The notes below the pieces were generated by a model. The model was not told where the DNA came from and searched no databases. It was given only the letters and a program-made list of their open reading frames with translations. Made by a program: the position numbers and the translations under genes. Shown here piece by piece: positions 15,767 to 24,183 of a stretch of 64,000 bases of DNA. The first letter of the stretch is position 1. Every line of letters starts with the position of its first letter. The stretch comes from Aldehydirespirator sp965205155 (GTDB taxonomy: Bacteria; Actinomycetota; Acidimicrobiia; Acidimicrobiales; Aldehydirespiratoraceae), in contig OZ242033.1 in the NCBI GenBank assembly GCA_965205155.1, positions 2,480,001 through 2,544,000 of the forward strand, given 5' to 3'.

Positions 15767-16936
15767 GTGCACACCGGCAGCGATCTCCTGGCGATCGAGC
15801 TCGGCGCGGTCGTGCTGGGCTTGGCGATCGTCGCCCGCCTGGCCAGGCGAGCCGGGCTGCCCGCGCTGCCGCTGTACCTGCTGGTGGGACTCGCCCTGGG
15901 TGAGGGCGGCCTGGTCGAGCTGCCCGCGTCGGAGGACTTCATCGAGGTCGGAGCGGAGATCGGCGTGATCCTGATGCTGCTGATGCTCGGGCTGGAGTTC
16001 TCACCTCACGAGCTGATCGTCAACGTGCGCCGGTCGACCCTGGCCGGAGTCACGGACCTCGTCCTGAATTTCGCGCCCGGCCTGGTGGCGGGGTTCGTGC
16101 TCGGGTTCGATCCGATCGTGGCCGTCCTGCTGGGCGGCGTCACCTACATCTCGTCGTCGGGCATCGTGGCCAAGCTGGTCGCCGACCTCGACCGGATCGG
16201 CAACCACGAGACCTCGGTCGTGCTCAGCGTGCTTGTCATCGAGGATCTGGCCATGGTGCTGTACCTGCCGATCGTGACCGGTGTGCTCTTCGGCGGATCG
16301 GTGCTGAGCACCATCGTCGCGGTCTCGGTGTCGCTGGCGGCCGTCCTGGCCATCCTCACCGTGGCGTACGTGCTCGGTGACCGTCTCAGCGACATCGCCT
16401 TGAGCCACTCCAGTGAGGCGCTGCTGTTGACCCTGCTCGGCGGCACGCTTCTCGCGGCCGGCATCGCTGACCGCCTCAACCTCTCGACCGCGGTCGGGGC
16501 GTTCATTGTGGGTGTCGCGTTGTCGGGTGACATCGTCTCTCACGCCCGCGGGCTGCTGCTGCCGCTTCGGAACCTGTTCGCCGCGGTCTTCTTCGTCTTC
16601 TTCGGCCTGAAGGTGGACACCGGACTAATACCAGGCGTGGCCGTGACGGCGGCGGCCATCGCAGCCGTCTGCGTCGTCACGAAGGTCGCCACCGGCTGGA
16701 TCGCAGCCGGTCGAGCCGGCATCGGCACGCCGGGGCGGGTGCGGGCCGGTGCGGCCCTCATCGCGCACGGGGAGTTCTCGATCGTCATCGCCGAACTCGG
16801 CATCGCCCGGGAGGGCGACCTCGGCGCGCTGGCAGCCACCTACGTCATCATCCTGACCGTCATCGGCGCGCTGCTGTACCAGTTCTCCGACGCCATTACG
16901 GTCGCCGGCCTGAAGGGACGGTCGCGCATTCCATGA
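15767..16936 (+). CDS. CPA2-family cation:proton antiporter (KhtU/KefB-like)
   Basis: The 389-residue protein has about twelve membrane segments and CPA2 hallmarks: the LPLYLLVGLALGEGG segment near residue 40, the GVTYISSSGIVAKL helix and the VLVIEDLAMVLYLP segment with its ED pair near residue 150, and FFVFFGLKVD near residue 285. It lacks the C-terminal Rossmann (TrkA-N) domain of KefB and KefC, which fits the KhtTU arrangement in which regulation comes from a separate subunit, here the gene immediately upstream. The start is GTG. It would exchange K+ or another monovalent cation for protons across the cytoplasmic membrane. Confidence 0.92.
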   Translation: MHTGSDLLAIELGAVVLGLAIVARLARRAGLPALPLYLLVGLALGEGGLVELPASEDFIEVGAEIGVILMLLMLGLEFSPHELIVNVRRSTLAGVTDLVLNFAPGLVAGFVLGFDPIVAVLLGGVTYISSSGIVAKLVADLDRIGNHETSVVLSVLVIEDLAMVLYLPIVTGVLFGGSVLSTIVAVSVSLAAVLAILTVAYVLGDRLSDIALSHSSEALLLTLLGGTLLAAGIADRLNLSTAVGAFIVGVALSGDIVSHARGLLLPLRNLFAAVFFVFFGLKVDTGLIPGVAVTAAAIAAVCVVTKVATGWIAAGRAGIGTPGRVRAGAALIAHGEFSIVIAELGIAREGDLGALAATYVIILTVIGALLYQFSDAITVAGLKGRSRIP

Positions 16937-16985
16937 CCGAGCCCATATCACGAGCGACGCGCAGCCGGAGAGTTTGTTGCGTCCG

Positions 16986-17015
16986 TTGGACCGGGAGTCA
17001 ACGCGCCATTAGTGT
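16986..17015 (+). promoter_or_regulatory. Putative promoter TTGGAC-18-TAGTGT
   Basis: A -35-like TTGGAC (16986-16991) and a -10-like TAGTGT (17010-17015) are separated by 18 bases in front of the duplicated GNAT-like gene. A perfect palindrome begins four bases after the -10 box, placing it over the expected transcription start. Confidence 0.45.
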
Positions 17016-17018
17016 CGG

Positions 17019-17032
17019 AGAAATCGATTTCT
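17019..17032. promoter_or_regulatory. LacI-type operator palindrome AGAAATCGATTTCT
   Basis: This is a perfect 14-base palindrome with a central CG, the form typical of LacI/PurR-family operators. The 12-base core GAAATCGATTTC recurs exactly at 31956-31967, again 3 to 4 bases after a TANNNT box. An AT-rich 12-mer occurring twice, both times in a promoter, is very unlikely by chance in this GC-rich window. Confidence 0.65.
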
Positions 17033-17066
17033 GTCCTCCAGTAAAGGCCCATGCCACCGAGGTGTC

Positions 17067-18047
17067 ATGACTCTTGTGCCGACAAGCTACGACGTCCCAA
17101 CTGGACTGGATGCTGATCGATTTCGGCTGCGACCGCTGAGGACATCCGATGCTCTCATGCATTACGACGCGCTGATGACGAGCGTCTCCCACCTCCAGGG
17201 CACTTACTACAGGACGCCCAACTGGCCTGCGCAGGACCTCTCGTACTCGGACAATCACGTCCATGTCGCATGGCACGACAAGGAGCGGGACCTGAGGAAG
17301 TCGTTCGCCTTCGTGGTGATGTCAACGAACGGATCGGGCTATCTCGGGAATGTCTACGTGGATCCCTGCGACAAGTCGGGGATCGATGCCGCGGTGACGA
17401 TGTGGGTGAGGGAGAGCGAGCTGGCCACGGGGCTTGACGCCGCCCTGTACCAGGACGTACGGGCCTGGATCGCCGCCGACTGGCCGTTCCAGACCGTCGC
17501 CTACCCCGAACGCGAGTACACCCCCGACGAATGGAACAAGCTGCGAACCGAAGCCGGTCCGTTCGTGCCGCCCGATGCGGTGATCCCGGAGGTATTCGAC
17601 TCCGACCGGTTCCGGCTGGAAGCGCTGTCGACCGCTCACACCGTGCGGGACTACGACGCCGTCATGAGCAGTGTCGACCACCTGCGTGACTGCTACTGGA
17701 ATGCGCTCGGATGGCCCACCAACGAGCTCAGCTTCCATCAGGACTTCATTGACTTGTCCTGGCACACCAACGAGCGCGCCCTTCGAAGATCGTTCGCATT
17801 CGCGGTGTTGACGGTCGACTCATCCGTGCAGACCGGTTGTCTGTACATCGACCCGTGCACCAACCCGCGGATCGACGCCACGGCGACGATGTGGGTGCGG
17901 GAGAGCGAGCTGGGCACGGGGCTTGACGCTGCCCTGTACCAGGACGTGCGGTCCTGGATCGCCGCCGACTGGCCGTTCCAGACCGTCGCCTACCCCGAAC
18001 GTGAATACACCTTCGACGAATGGAGTGCGATCGTCGACCAGCGGTGA
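17067..18047 (+). CDS. Tandem-duplicated GNAT-like protein (326 aa)
   Basis: Two copies of a domain of about 150 residues lie at about 15-160 and 178-326. Both contain D(A/S)DRFRL, a HL...YW/Y region, WH.(K/N)ER.LR(K/R)SFAF, a G.(V/L)Y(V/I)DPC strand and the TMWVRESEL helix, a layout resembling GNAT acetyltransferase-like proteins; I cannot name a substrate. The N-terminal parts have diverged strongly, but the last ~45 residues are almost identical between copies and remain so at DNA level. The start ATG has CCGAGGTG upstream. A promoter with an overlapping palindromic operator precedes it, and the neighbouring genes do not explain its role. Confidence 0.72.
   Translation: MTLVPTSYDVPTGLDADRFRLRPLRTSDALMHYDALMTSVSHLQGTYYRTPNWPAQDLSYSDNHVHVAWHDKERDLRKSFAFVVMSTNGSGYLGNVYVDPCDKSGIDAAVTMWVRESELATGLDAALYQDVRAWIAADWPFQTVAYPEREYTPDEWNKLRTEAGPFVPPDAVIPEVFDSDRFRLEALSTAHTVRDYDAVMSSVDHLRDCYWNALGWPTNELSFHQDFIDLSWHTNERALRRSFAFAVLTVDSSVQTGCLYIDPCTNPRIDATATMWVRESELGTGLDAALYQDVRSWIAADWPFQTVAYPEREYTFDEWSAIVDQR
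17397..17533 (+). repeat. Direct repeat copy A inside the GNAT-like gene
   Basis: This 137-base stretch matches 17886-18022 at 128 of 137 positions, offset by 489 bases. Synonymous as well as coding positions are conserved, in contrast to the diverged sequence just before it. Confidence 0.9.
17886..18022 (+). repeat. Direct repeat copy B inside the GNAT-like gene
   Basis: This is the second copy of the 137-base repeat; nine differences separate it from 17397-17533. It encodes the C-terminal part of the second GNAT-like domain. Confidence 0.9.
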
Positions 18048-18068
18048 CCACGTGAGGCTGGTGAACAG

Positions 18069-18998
18069 GTGAAGCCGTCTCGCCTCGGCGGTCTGCCCGT
18101 TGCCATAGTCGCCGTCCTGCTGCTCAGCCCGGACAGCCTCGTCATTCGCCTGGTCGACGCGGATCGATTCATGGTGCTGTTCTGGCGCGGGCTCATGATG
18201 GCGGTCGGTTTCGCGGCAGTGGCCGGGCTGTCGAGAGGTCCGAGACCGGCGGGCCCGATACTGCGGTGCAGCCGGCCCGCGCTGATCGCGGGGCTCCTGC
18301 TCGGCGCGGCCAATGTGGCGTTCGTCATCTCGATCACTTCCACCGACGTGGCCAACACCTTCATCATCGCGGCGACATCGCCGCTGATCGCCGCCTTTCT
18401 GAGCAGGCTCTTTCTGCGCGAGGCGGTGGCAAGGCGCACCGTCGTCGCATCGGTTTTGTGCATAGCAGGACTCGTGCTGATCTTCCTTGACAGCGTGTCA
18501 ACCGCGAACTTGCGCGGCGACGTGGTCGCGCTGGCCTATTCGGCTCTGGTTGCTGGCTTGGTTACGGCGATGCGCGTCTCGGACCCGCGAGACGTCCCCA
18601 AGGCGTTCTCGTTCGGCTCGGTATGTTCGGCAGCCGTCGCCCTGCCGTTCATCGTGCCCTGGGATGTGGCCGTGCGGGATGTGTTGCTGCTGACCCTGAC
18701 CGGCGCTCTGTTCCTTCCGGCTGCCTTCATGGCGGTGGCCAGAGCCACCGAACTCCTGCCGGCGCCGGTGGTGGCCCTCGTTCTCCTGCTGGAGACTCTG
18801 TTCGCGCCCCTGCTTGTATGGCTCTGGATCGGGGAACAGCCGACTGACACTGTCTTGCTGGCCGGCGTGTACCTGTTGGCCGTCCTTGTGGGCCACAGCG
18901 TTGTCAACAAGGGCAGCGAGGATCACCCGGAGATCACGGGCCGCCCCCCGGCGGACTCTCGCTCGACCCATGGGCTCCAGGAGTCGCAGCCGGATTGA
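18069..18998 (+). CDS. DMT-superfamily (EamA-like) permease
   Basis: This 309-residue protein shows about ten hydrophobic helices arranged as two EamA-type repeats, with the usual MVLFWRGLMM-like helix 2, the ANVAFVISIT...NTFIIAATSPLIAA segment at the end of the first repeat, and PAPVVALVLLLETLFAPLLVWLWIGE-type sequence in the second (family-typical E and W near the end). Such proteins export amino acids or other metabolites. The GTG at 18069 gives the expected N-terminus but has only a weak ribosome-binding site. Its 3' end overlaps the convergent SIS gene by 65 bases, so the last ~22 polar residues may be dispensable. Confidence 0.86.
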   Translation: MKPSRLGGLPVAIVAVLLLSPDSLVIRLVDADRFMVLFWRGLMMAVGFAAVAGLSRGPRPAGPILRCSRPALIAGLLLGAANVAFVISITSTDVANTFIIAATSPLIAAFLSRLFLREAVARRTVVASVLCIAGLVLIFLDSVSTANLRGDVVALAYSALVAGLVTAMRVSDPRDVPKAFSFGSVCSAAVALPFIVPWDVAVRDVLLLTLTGALFLPAAFMAVARATELLPAPVVALVLLLETLFAPLLVWLWIGEQPTDTVLLAGVYLLAVLVGHSVVNKGSEDHPEITGRPPADSRSTHGLQESQPD

Positions 18999-20040
18999 CC
19001 AGGCTGTGTTTAGTCCAACCGGTGTAGATCCGGTCGAGCAATGGGCCGTACTCCCTGCCGAAGTACGGGTCATGGATGTCGATGCCCCTGACGAGAGCCG
19101 CTCGGCGAGTGATGGCCTGCACGGGGAGGCAAGACACCAGTGGCTGCCATACGGCTCCGCCGAGCGATGGGAGTCGGATGGAATGGACATCGTCAGAACA
19201 GTCGCCGTCGCTGATGACGATTGTTGGCGCGTCCATCTCCCTGAGGCCTTCGATCATCTCCACGGCCCGCGCCAGACCGCGTCCGTCCGGGGTGGCAATC
19301 AACACCCTGTCGCCCGGCCGCATCAGAATGTGAGAGCCGTGGGCGAATTCTTCCAGATCGTCCCATGTGGCATCCATGCCACCGGCCTCCCAGAACTTCA
19401 GAGCTCCGTACATCGCGGTGGCCCGATCGGGGCCCGCGCCCAGGAACCAGGTTCGCTGGTCGTGCGGCTCGAGCCGCTCGGCCCAGTCCAAGCTCGAGTC
19501 GATTACCTCGGAGGAGACGTCGATCCAGGCGTCGATAGGCGCGAGCCGCTGACCGTGAAGCCGTTCGGCCACGACGAGCAGAGCCAGCAGGGAAGCGGTG
19601 TAGTCTCGGGCGTGGGGAATGGACCTGACCAACGGCTTGGGCATCTCGATGGTGTGATCGCAAACGGTCCCAAGCCGAGCAGAGGGGTTGGCCGTCACGG
19701 CCGCGGTCACGGCTCCAGCCCGGCGGAATCGCAGCGCGGCCTCGATGGTCCGCGACACCTCGCCACTGACCGAGATGGCGACAAGAAGCGTCGAGTGGTC
19801 CGCCGGCTCGAAGGCGGCTGCATCGAGACTCGAGACGGCTCTCACTTCCGTGCTCAGCACGGCTCGATACAAGCCCTCAAGGGCTATCGCCGCGATCAAC
19901 GAGTCACCCGAGCCGGTGAGCACCACTCGGCGGCAAGTGCCGAAGTCCTCGACGTCCTCGAGTTGCGGGCGGAGAGTGTCCAGGGCCGACTTCAGCGTCT
20001 CGGGCTGGGAACGAATGTCGATCAGGAAGTCGTCGGTCAT
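18934..20040 (-). CDS. Double-SIS-domain sugar isomerase/deglycase-like protein 1
   Basis: The 368-residue protein has two SIS domains. The first carries the phosphosugar-binding loop LTGSGDSL (about 42-49) and AISVSGEVSRTIEA; the second contains FWEAGGMDATWDDLEEFAHG, whose Glu and His match the catalytic region of GlmS-, AgaS- and FrlB-like enzymes. These act on keto- or aminosugar phosphates by isomerisation, deamination or deglycation. The ATG at 20040 overlaps the kinase stop in ATGA; an upstream TTG in frame is not needed. Coupling with the PfkB kinase suggests that the kinase product is its substrate. A paralogue lies at 25289-26398. Confidence 0.88.
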   Translation of the reverse strand: MTDDFLIDIRSQPETLKSALDTLRPQLEDVEDFGTCRRVVLTGSGDSLIAAIALEGLYRAVLSTEVRAVSSLDAAAFEPADHSTLLVAISVSGEVSRTIEAALRFRRAGAVTAAVTANPSARLGTVCDHTIEMPKPLVRSIPHARDYTASLLALLVVAERLHGQRLAPIDAWIDVSSEVIDSSLDWAERLEPHDQRTWFLGAGPDRATAMYGALKFWEAGGMDATWDDLEEFAHGSHILMRPGDRVLIATPDGRGLARAVEMIEGLREMDAPTIVISDGDCSDDVHSIRLPSLGGAVWQPLVSCLPVQAITRRAALVRGIDIHDPYFGREYGPLLDRIYTGWTKHSLVNPAATPGAHGSSESPPGGGP

Positions 20041-21038
20041 ATCGATGCTGCTGGTTCCCAAGGAACGCCGCGCTCGTCAAGCAGCGAGCGCAGGCCGTCA
20101 CCGTTGATCACTGCCGACCGGCCCCGGGCGGTCGTGGAGATCGCCGCGACCGCATTGGCCAACTCCACTGCTTCGTGGTCGGTCCATCCCCGCACTCGAG
20201 CCCACATGAAGGCGGCCGCGAATGAGTCCCCCGCCCCGTTCACGTCCACGACGGCAACCTCGTGAGCCCTGACCGGAATGGTCGACCCCTCCCGATCGAG
20301 AAGGAGCGCGCCGTCCGCGCCCAGCGTGACGCACACCGTCTCCGGACCCATGGCCTGTACCGCTCGGGCGGCTCCCTCGGGAGTCGAGGCCAGCGCTCGG
20401 GCGGCCTCCGTGTTCACGAAGGCCACGTCGACCAGAGCCACCAGGCCGGCCAGGTTGTCCTGATGCACAGCCGGCGACTCGATGTCGATGGAGACCATCA
20501 CCGGCCTGCCCTCGGCTGCCCGGAGCAGTGGCAGCACGTGATCGCCCTGTTCGGCCATCGTGTGGATCGCGGCCGCGCCGACCATGGCGTCGATGTCGCC
20601 TCCGGCCGGCTGGGCCCAAAGCGCCGGCGTCTCGAACTGGATCAAGGCGCGCTGTCCTGGTGGCGTCGACAGCGCAACCGTCCAGAAGGTCGGATCGGGC
20701 ACCTCCTCGACGTAGCGCGTGTCCACGCCGCGTGCCTCCAGGTCCGCGAGCGAGATGATCCCGTGGCTGTCGGACCCGACCCGACCGACGATTCCGGCTG
20801 AACCGCCGAGGGCCGCGTACACGGCCGCTGCGTTGGCGGCCATCCCGCCCGGGTACGCAGACGCCACGTCGACCCACAGCTTCTCACCGGGGCTTGGGAG
20901 GTGGTCTACCAGCGCGATGATGTCGACACCGATGTCTCCCACGCTGAGAAACTCAACAGGCCCGGCGTCGCCGGTAGCCGGATCGTCGGTGTGGTCCACC
21001 TTGTGCCCCCTAGTCTCGGCCCGCGGTCGGCTCGACAT
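20037..21038 (-). CDS. PfkB/ribokinase-family carbohydrate kinase
   Basis: This 333-residue kinase has the family's N-terminal substrate-binding portion (FLSVGDIGVDIIAL, PGGMAANAAAVYAALGG) and the C-terminal anion hole and catalytic base motif DVNGAGDSFAAAF, with Asp271 as predicted base. The family includes ribokinase, fructokinase and fructoselysine 6-kinase. It is translationally coupled to a SIS-domain protein downstream and divergent from a LacI regulator, so it probably phosphorylates the sugar moiety taken up by the family-5 importer in this locus. ATG 21038 is used here; GTG 20999 has the better ribosome-binding site (GGGGGCACAAG) and would remove 13 residues that lie outside the kinase fold. 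Confidence 0.92.
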   Translation of the reverse strand: MSSRPRAETRGHKVDHTDDPATGDAGPVEFLSVGDIGVDIIALVDHLPSPGEKLWVDVASAYPGGMAANAAAVYAALGGSAGIVGRVGSDSHGIISLADLEARGVDTRYVEEVPDPTFWTVALSTPPGQRALIQFETPALWAQPAGGDIDAMVGAAAIHTMAEQGDHVLPLLRAAEGRPVMVSIDIESPAVHQDNLAGLVALVDVAFVNTEAARALASTPEGAARAVQAMGPETVCVTLGADGALLLDREGSTIPVRAHEVAVVDVNGAGDSFAAAFMWARVRGWTDHEAVELANAVAAISTTARGRSAVINGDGLRSLLDERGVPWEPAASI

Positions 21039-21047
21039 CTCGTTGTC

Positions 21048-21053
21048 TAGAAT
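21048..21053 (+). promoter_or_regulatory. -10 box TAGAAT for leaderless LacI-regulator mRNA
   Basis: TAGAAT ends exactly six bases before the ATG at 21060, with no ribosome-binding site in between. This places the likely transcription start on the A of the start codon. Confidence 0.6.
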
Positions 21054-21059
21054 CGGCCC

Positions 21060-22085
21060 ATGACGACGATGCGCGAGGTCGCTGCCGCGGCCAACGTATC
21101 GCCGGCGACAGTGTCGCGCGTGCTGAACGGCACCGCCGTCGACCCCGTCAAGGCGGCCCGCGTGCGTGCGGCCGTCGAACGGGCCGGTTACCGCCGCAAT
21201 CCGATCGGCAGGGCGCTGCGGACCCGCCGGACACGGAACTGGTCGTTCATCGCCGCCGACATCGAGGACTCGTTCTTCACCTCGGTTCTTCGCGGCCTGG
21301 ACGACATTGCCTTGGCCAATGACCACACGGTGATGGTCTCCAACACCAACGATGATCCCGAACGCGAGGCGATACATGTCCGTCTCGCGGTCGAGAACCA
21401 TGTGTCGGGCGTGGTTCTGGCCACCGAGACGACCAATCCGGTGATCCTCGCGCCGCTGCTGGACACGCCCACTCCCGTGGTGCTGATCGAGACCGCCTCG
21501 GTGGATTGCGGCGACCTGGACACGGTGCTGGTGGACAACCGGCTCGGAGCCAAGGTCGCTATGGTCCATTTGATCGAGCAGGGCTATGAGCGGATTGCCT
21601 GCCTGGCGGGTCCGTCCGGGCATCACGCAACCAACGAGCGGCTGACGGGGTGCGGCGAGGCGTTGGCCGATAGCGGCCGGACCATCGAGCAGGTCGTCGA
21701 GCACGCCGACTATCGACCCGAGGGCGGGTATCAGGCGGCCATGTCGCTGCTCGGGGCACCGGATCCCCCCGGCGCTCTGCTGGTGTTCAACTCCCAGATG
21801 GCGGCCGGCGCCATCCGAGCTGCCCGCACGTACGGCATGAGCATTCCTCGTGATCTCGGAATCGTGGCCTTCGACGACGCGAGCTGGACATCGCTGGTTA
21901 CGCCCCCGCTGACCGTCGTGAGGCAACCGACCTACGAACTGGGCCGTGCCGCGGGGGAGGTGCTCCTCAACCGGGCCATTCCGCCTGAGGCGTCGGAGGA
22001 GGATGGGAGGGAGGCCAGCATCCACCAGGTGCTCGCTCCCGAACTCGTCGTCCGGTCGAGCTCGCTGCGGGTAGAGCCCCACTGA
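21060..22085 (+). CDS. LacI-family transcriptional regulator
   Basis: The 341-residue protein starts with a LacI helix-turn-helix (MREVAAAANVSPATVSRVLNG) and hinge helix (RRNPIGRALRTRR), followed by a periplasmic-binding-like effector domain with FIAADIEDSFFTSVLRGLDD, IACLAGPSG and RDLGIVAFDD.SWTSL..PPLT. It would sense a sugar or sugar conjugate and control this locus. It is divergent from the kinase gene by 21 bases and probably leaderless. The palindrome GAAATCGATTTC, found at 17020 and 31956, is a good candidate operator for a protein of this class, but no copy lies in front of this gene, so the link is inference. Confidence 0.93.
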   Translation: MTTMREVAAAANVSPATVSRVLNGTAVDPVKAARVRAAVERAGYRRNPIGRALRTRRTRNWSFIAADIEDSFFTSVLRGLDDIALANDHTVMVSNTNDDPEREAIHVRLAVENHVSGVVLATETTNPVILAPLLDTPTPVVLIETASVDCGDLDTVLVDNRLGAKVAMVHLIEQGYERIACLAGPSGHHATNERLTGCGEALADSGRTIEQVVEHADYRPEGGYQAAMSLLGAPDPPGALLVFNSQMAAGAIRAARTYGMSIPRDLGIVAFDDASWTSLVTPPLTVVRQPTYELGRAAGEVLLNRAIPPEASEEDGREASIHQVLAPELVVRSSSLRVEPH

Positions 22086-22131
22086 TGACCGGGCTCGACC
22101 TGTCTACGCCGCAAGCCGGCGACCGGTAACG

Positions 22132-22773
22132 GTGCTCTATCTCGACTCGGCCGGCGTCGACGATGCCCGGCGCGCCGCGGAGTTGGGGTACGTGCAAGGC
22201 ATAACGACCAACCCGAAGCTGATGGCAGAGTCGGGCCGCCGGCCTCTCGAGCAACTGGAGGCTCTGCTTGAGGCCTTTCCCGGCGGACCCGTGTTCTTCC
22301 AGCCCGGTTCTGTTGACCGCGCCGAGACGGAACTGGTCGAGGCGCTCCGCCTCGGCGATGGACGGGTAGTGGCGAAACTTCCCGCCCAGGCGCGGATGTT
22401 CTCGCTGGGCACTGAGCTTGCCCACGCCGGCGTCACCGTGGCCTATACCGCCGTCTACTCACCGGCCCAGGCGCTGGTTGCCGCCAGCGCCGGCGCGGCC
22501 TGGGTGATCTGCTACGTGGACCGGGCCGCCCGGCTGAGGCCGGACTCGCCCGTCGTTGCCCCTGTCGCCGACGCGCTGAGGGCTGCAGGGTCGTCCGTGG
22601 GGGTGCTCGCGGCCAGCATCAAGTCTCCGGAACAGGCCGTCGAATCGGTGATGCAGGGCGCCGACGCGGTAACGGCCGGACTGGCGGTGCTCGAAGCGCT
22701 GGCCCACGACCCGCTCACGGAGAGCGCAGTCGAAGAGTTCGCGAGGGCGGCGTCAACCCAGGGGCAGGCCTAG
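22132..22773 (+). CDS. Transaldolase/fructose-6-phosphate aldolase (FSA)-like enzyme
   Basis: At 213 residues this is the size of FSA-type class I aldolases. It has the GITTNPKLM loop near residue 23-31 (compare the TTNPS motif of the family), the Schiff-base lysine in VVAKLP (Lys82) and the AVYSPAQALVAASAGAAWVICYVDR strand region late in the barrel. It would cleave or transfer a dihydroxyacetone-type unit from a ketose phosphate or related product. It follows the LacI gene by 46 bases and starts with GTG without a clear ribosome-binding site. Its TAG stop overlaps the stop of the convergent gene in CTAG. It fits as the cleavage step after the kinase and SIS enzymes. Confidence 0.86.
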   Translation: MLYLDSAGVDDARRAAELGYVQGITTNPKLMAESGRRPLEQLEALLEAFPGGPVFFQPGSVDRAETELVEALRLGDGRVVAKLPAQARMFSLGTELAHAGVTVAYTAVYSPAQALVAASAGAAWVICYVDRAARLRPDSPVVAPVADALRAAGSSVGVLAASIKSPEQAVESVMQGADAVTAGLAVLEALAHDPLTESAVEEFARAASTQGQA

Positions 22774-24173
22774 AGCATCCAGTCCCGGCACGGGACCGGG
22801 CTGTCGCAGAGCCGGTTTCCCTCCAGGTCGTACAGCCCAGAACCCAGTTCGTGATGGTCCTGGCCGATTGCGCCGGTCTCCAGGAACAGCACGGTCGGCT
22901 CCAGCAGGTAGAGGTTGTTGAGGAAGGGGTGGGTGGTGGCGATATCGCCCCGAGACGCTCCGTCGAAGTGCCTCGTCTTGATCGAATGCCCGTCCCAATC
23001 GACGGCTTCGGTGAGGAATCCCAGCTCGCCATGGTGATGTTTGGCCAGTCCCCGCAGCATCGTGAGCGCCTTGAGCACGTATTCGCGGCGGGGCCGCCGC
23101 GAGTGGGCCTCCAGGTAGGCCGCCGCGCAGATGGCAATCTCCCAGGTGCACGCCGCGTTCCAGGAGTCCTCCATGTACAGCAGGCCCTTGGTGGCGCAGC
23201 CGTTCAGGTCGCGAGCCAGCTCGAACCGCTCGAGCCCGGCGAGGCAGGCGTCGAACGCGAAGTCGGCCAGTCCGGCGTCGCCCACAAGGTCCGAAGCAGC
23301 CAGCATCGCCTGGAAGCCGAGAGCGAAGGAGGCATTCTCGGCGGGATCCTCGGTATCGGTGTTGACGCTCCCGAAGTGACCTCCGGCATCGGTGAAGGCG
23401 CTGGCAGCTTCCCGGACCGAATCGACTGCATCGCAGATCCCGGCTGTGGTTGCCGCCGCGAGGAAGTGCAGCGCCATCGAGCCGCCGCCGCTGCAGTCGC
23501 TGAGGGGGTCCGGGTACCGCATGGTGGCTAGGTCCGTGGGGCCGAGCGCATCGACTGCATCCGAGAACACCGCTCCATCGGGTCGGCTCCGCCGCGGGAA
23601 CCATCCGTTGGAACATCGCTGCGAGGCGTCGATCCATGCCGCGACCCTGGATGCGGCCTCAAGTGATCTCCGGGCTCGCTCCTCGTTGGGGTCGAGCCTC
23701 GCCGCGAGCAGCAGCTGGTGGCCCACCCGGGCTATGTGCCCGTGCTCGACATACCCGTCCTGGCCTTCGAGGTTGTCGAGAAAGCGGCCGGTCTCGGTGT
23801 CCCGGTAGAGGCGGACCGGCACTTGCTGATCGTCGAAGAATCCGCCCCCGAGCGCGTGGTCCAGGAAGGACCAGCCCATTGCCTCCAGTTCGGTCCGGCC
23901 GACGGCGCGACCGAAGCGGACCATGTAGTGCGCGCCGAAGATCGAGTCGGCGCAGTATCCCACGCCCTCCATGAAGCGGCCCCGATAGGGGACGAGGCCC
24001 TCGGGAGAGGCATCCACCGACCGGCAGTGGAGGTTCCCGTCGGGGTCGGGCTCGCTCACGGCGTGCACGAACCTGATGGAGTCGAGGGCGCTGTCGATGA
24101 TCGTGTAGTCGGGATCCTCAGGCAGGTAGAACGCGTACGGCGCGTCAACCGGAGTTTCCCGTCTCATCGCCAT
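22770..24173 (-). CDS. Unassigned protein, probable alpha/alpha-toroid (six-hairpin glycosidase-like), 467 aa
   Basis: I do not recognise a precise family. The sequence alternates long amphipathic helices with aromatic and acidic loops, such as GVGYCADSIFGAHYMVRFG, HGHIARVGHQLLLAARLDPNEE, SNGWFPRR and YMEDSWNAACTWEIAICAAAYLEA. This pattern is typical of alpha/alpha barrels found in unsaturated glucuronyl hydrolases, cellobiose epimerases and related sugar enzymes. There is no signal peptide, so it is cytoplasmic. ATG 24173, 10 bases after the upstream stop with AGGCAGGCGAG before it, is preferred over the longer frame. In this locus a role as an intracellular glycosidase or epimerase is plausible. 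Confidence 0.62.
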   Translation of the reverse strand: MAMRRETPVDAPYAFYLPEDPDYTIIDSALDSIRFVHAVSEPDPDGNLHCRSVDASPEGLVPYRGRFMEGVGYCADSIFGAHYMVRFGRAVGRTELEAMGWSFLDHALGGGFFDDQQVPVRLYRDTETGRFLDNLEGQDGYVEHGHIARVGHQLLLAARLDPNEERARRSLEAASRVAAWIDASQRCSNGWFPRRSRPDGAVFSDAVDALGPTDLATMRYPDPLSDCSGGGSMALHFLAAATTAGICDAVDSVREAASAFTDAGGHFGSVNTDTEDPAENASFALGFQAMLAASDLVGDAGLADFAFDACLAGLERFELARDLNGCATKGLLYMEDSWNAACTWEIAICAAAYLEAHSRRPRREYVLKALTMLRGLAKHHHGELGFLTEAVDWDGHSIKTRHFDGASRGDIATTHPFLNNLYLLEPTVLFLETGAIGQDHHELGSGLYDLEGNRLCDSPVPCRDWML

Positions 24174-24183
24174 CTCGCCTGCC

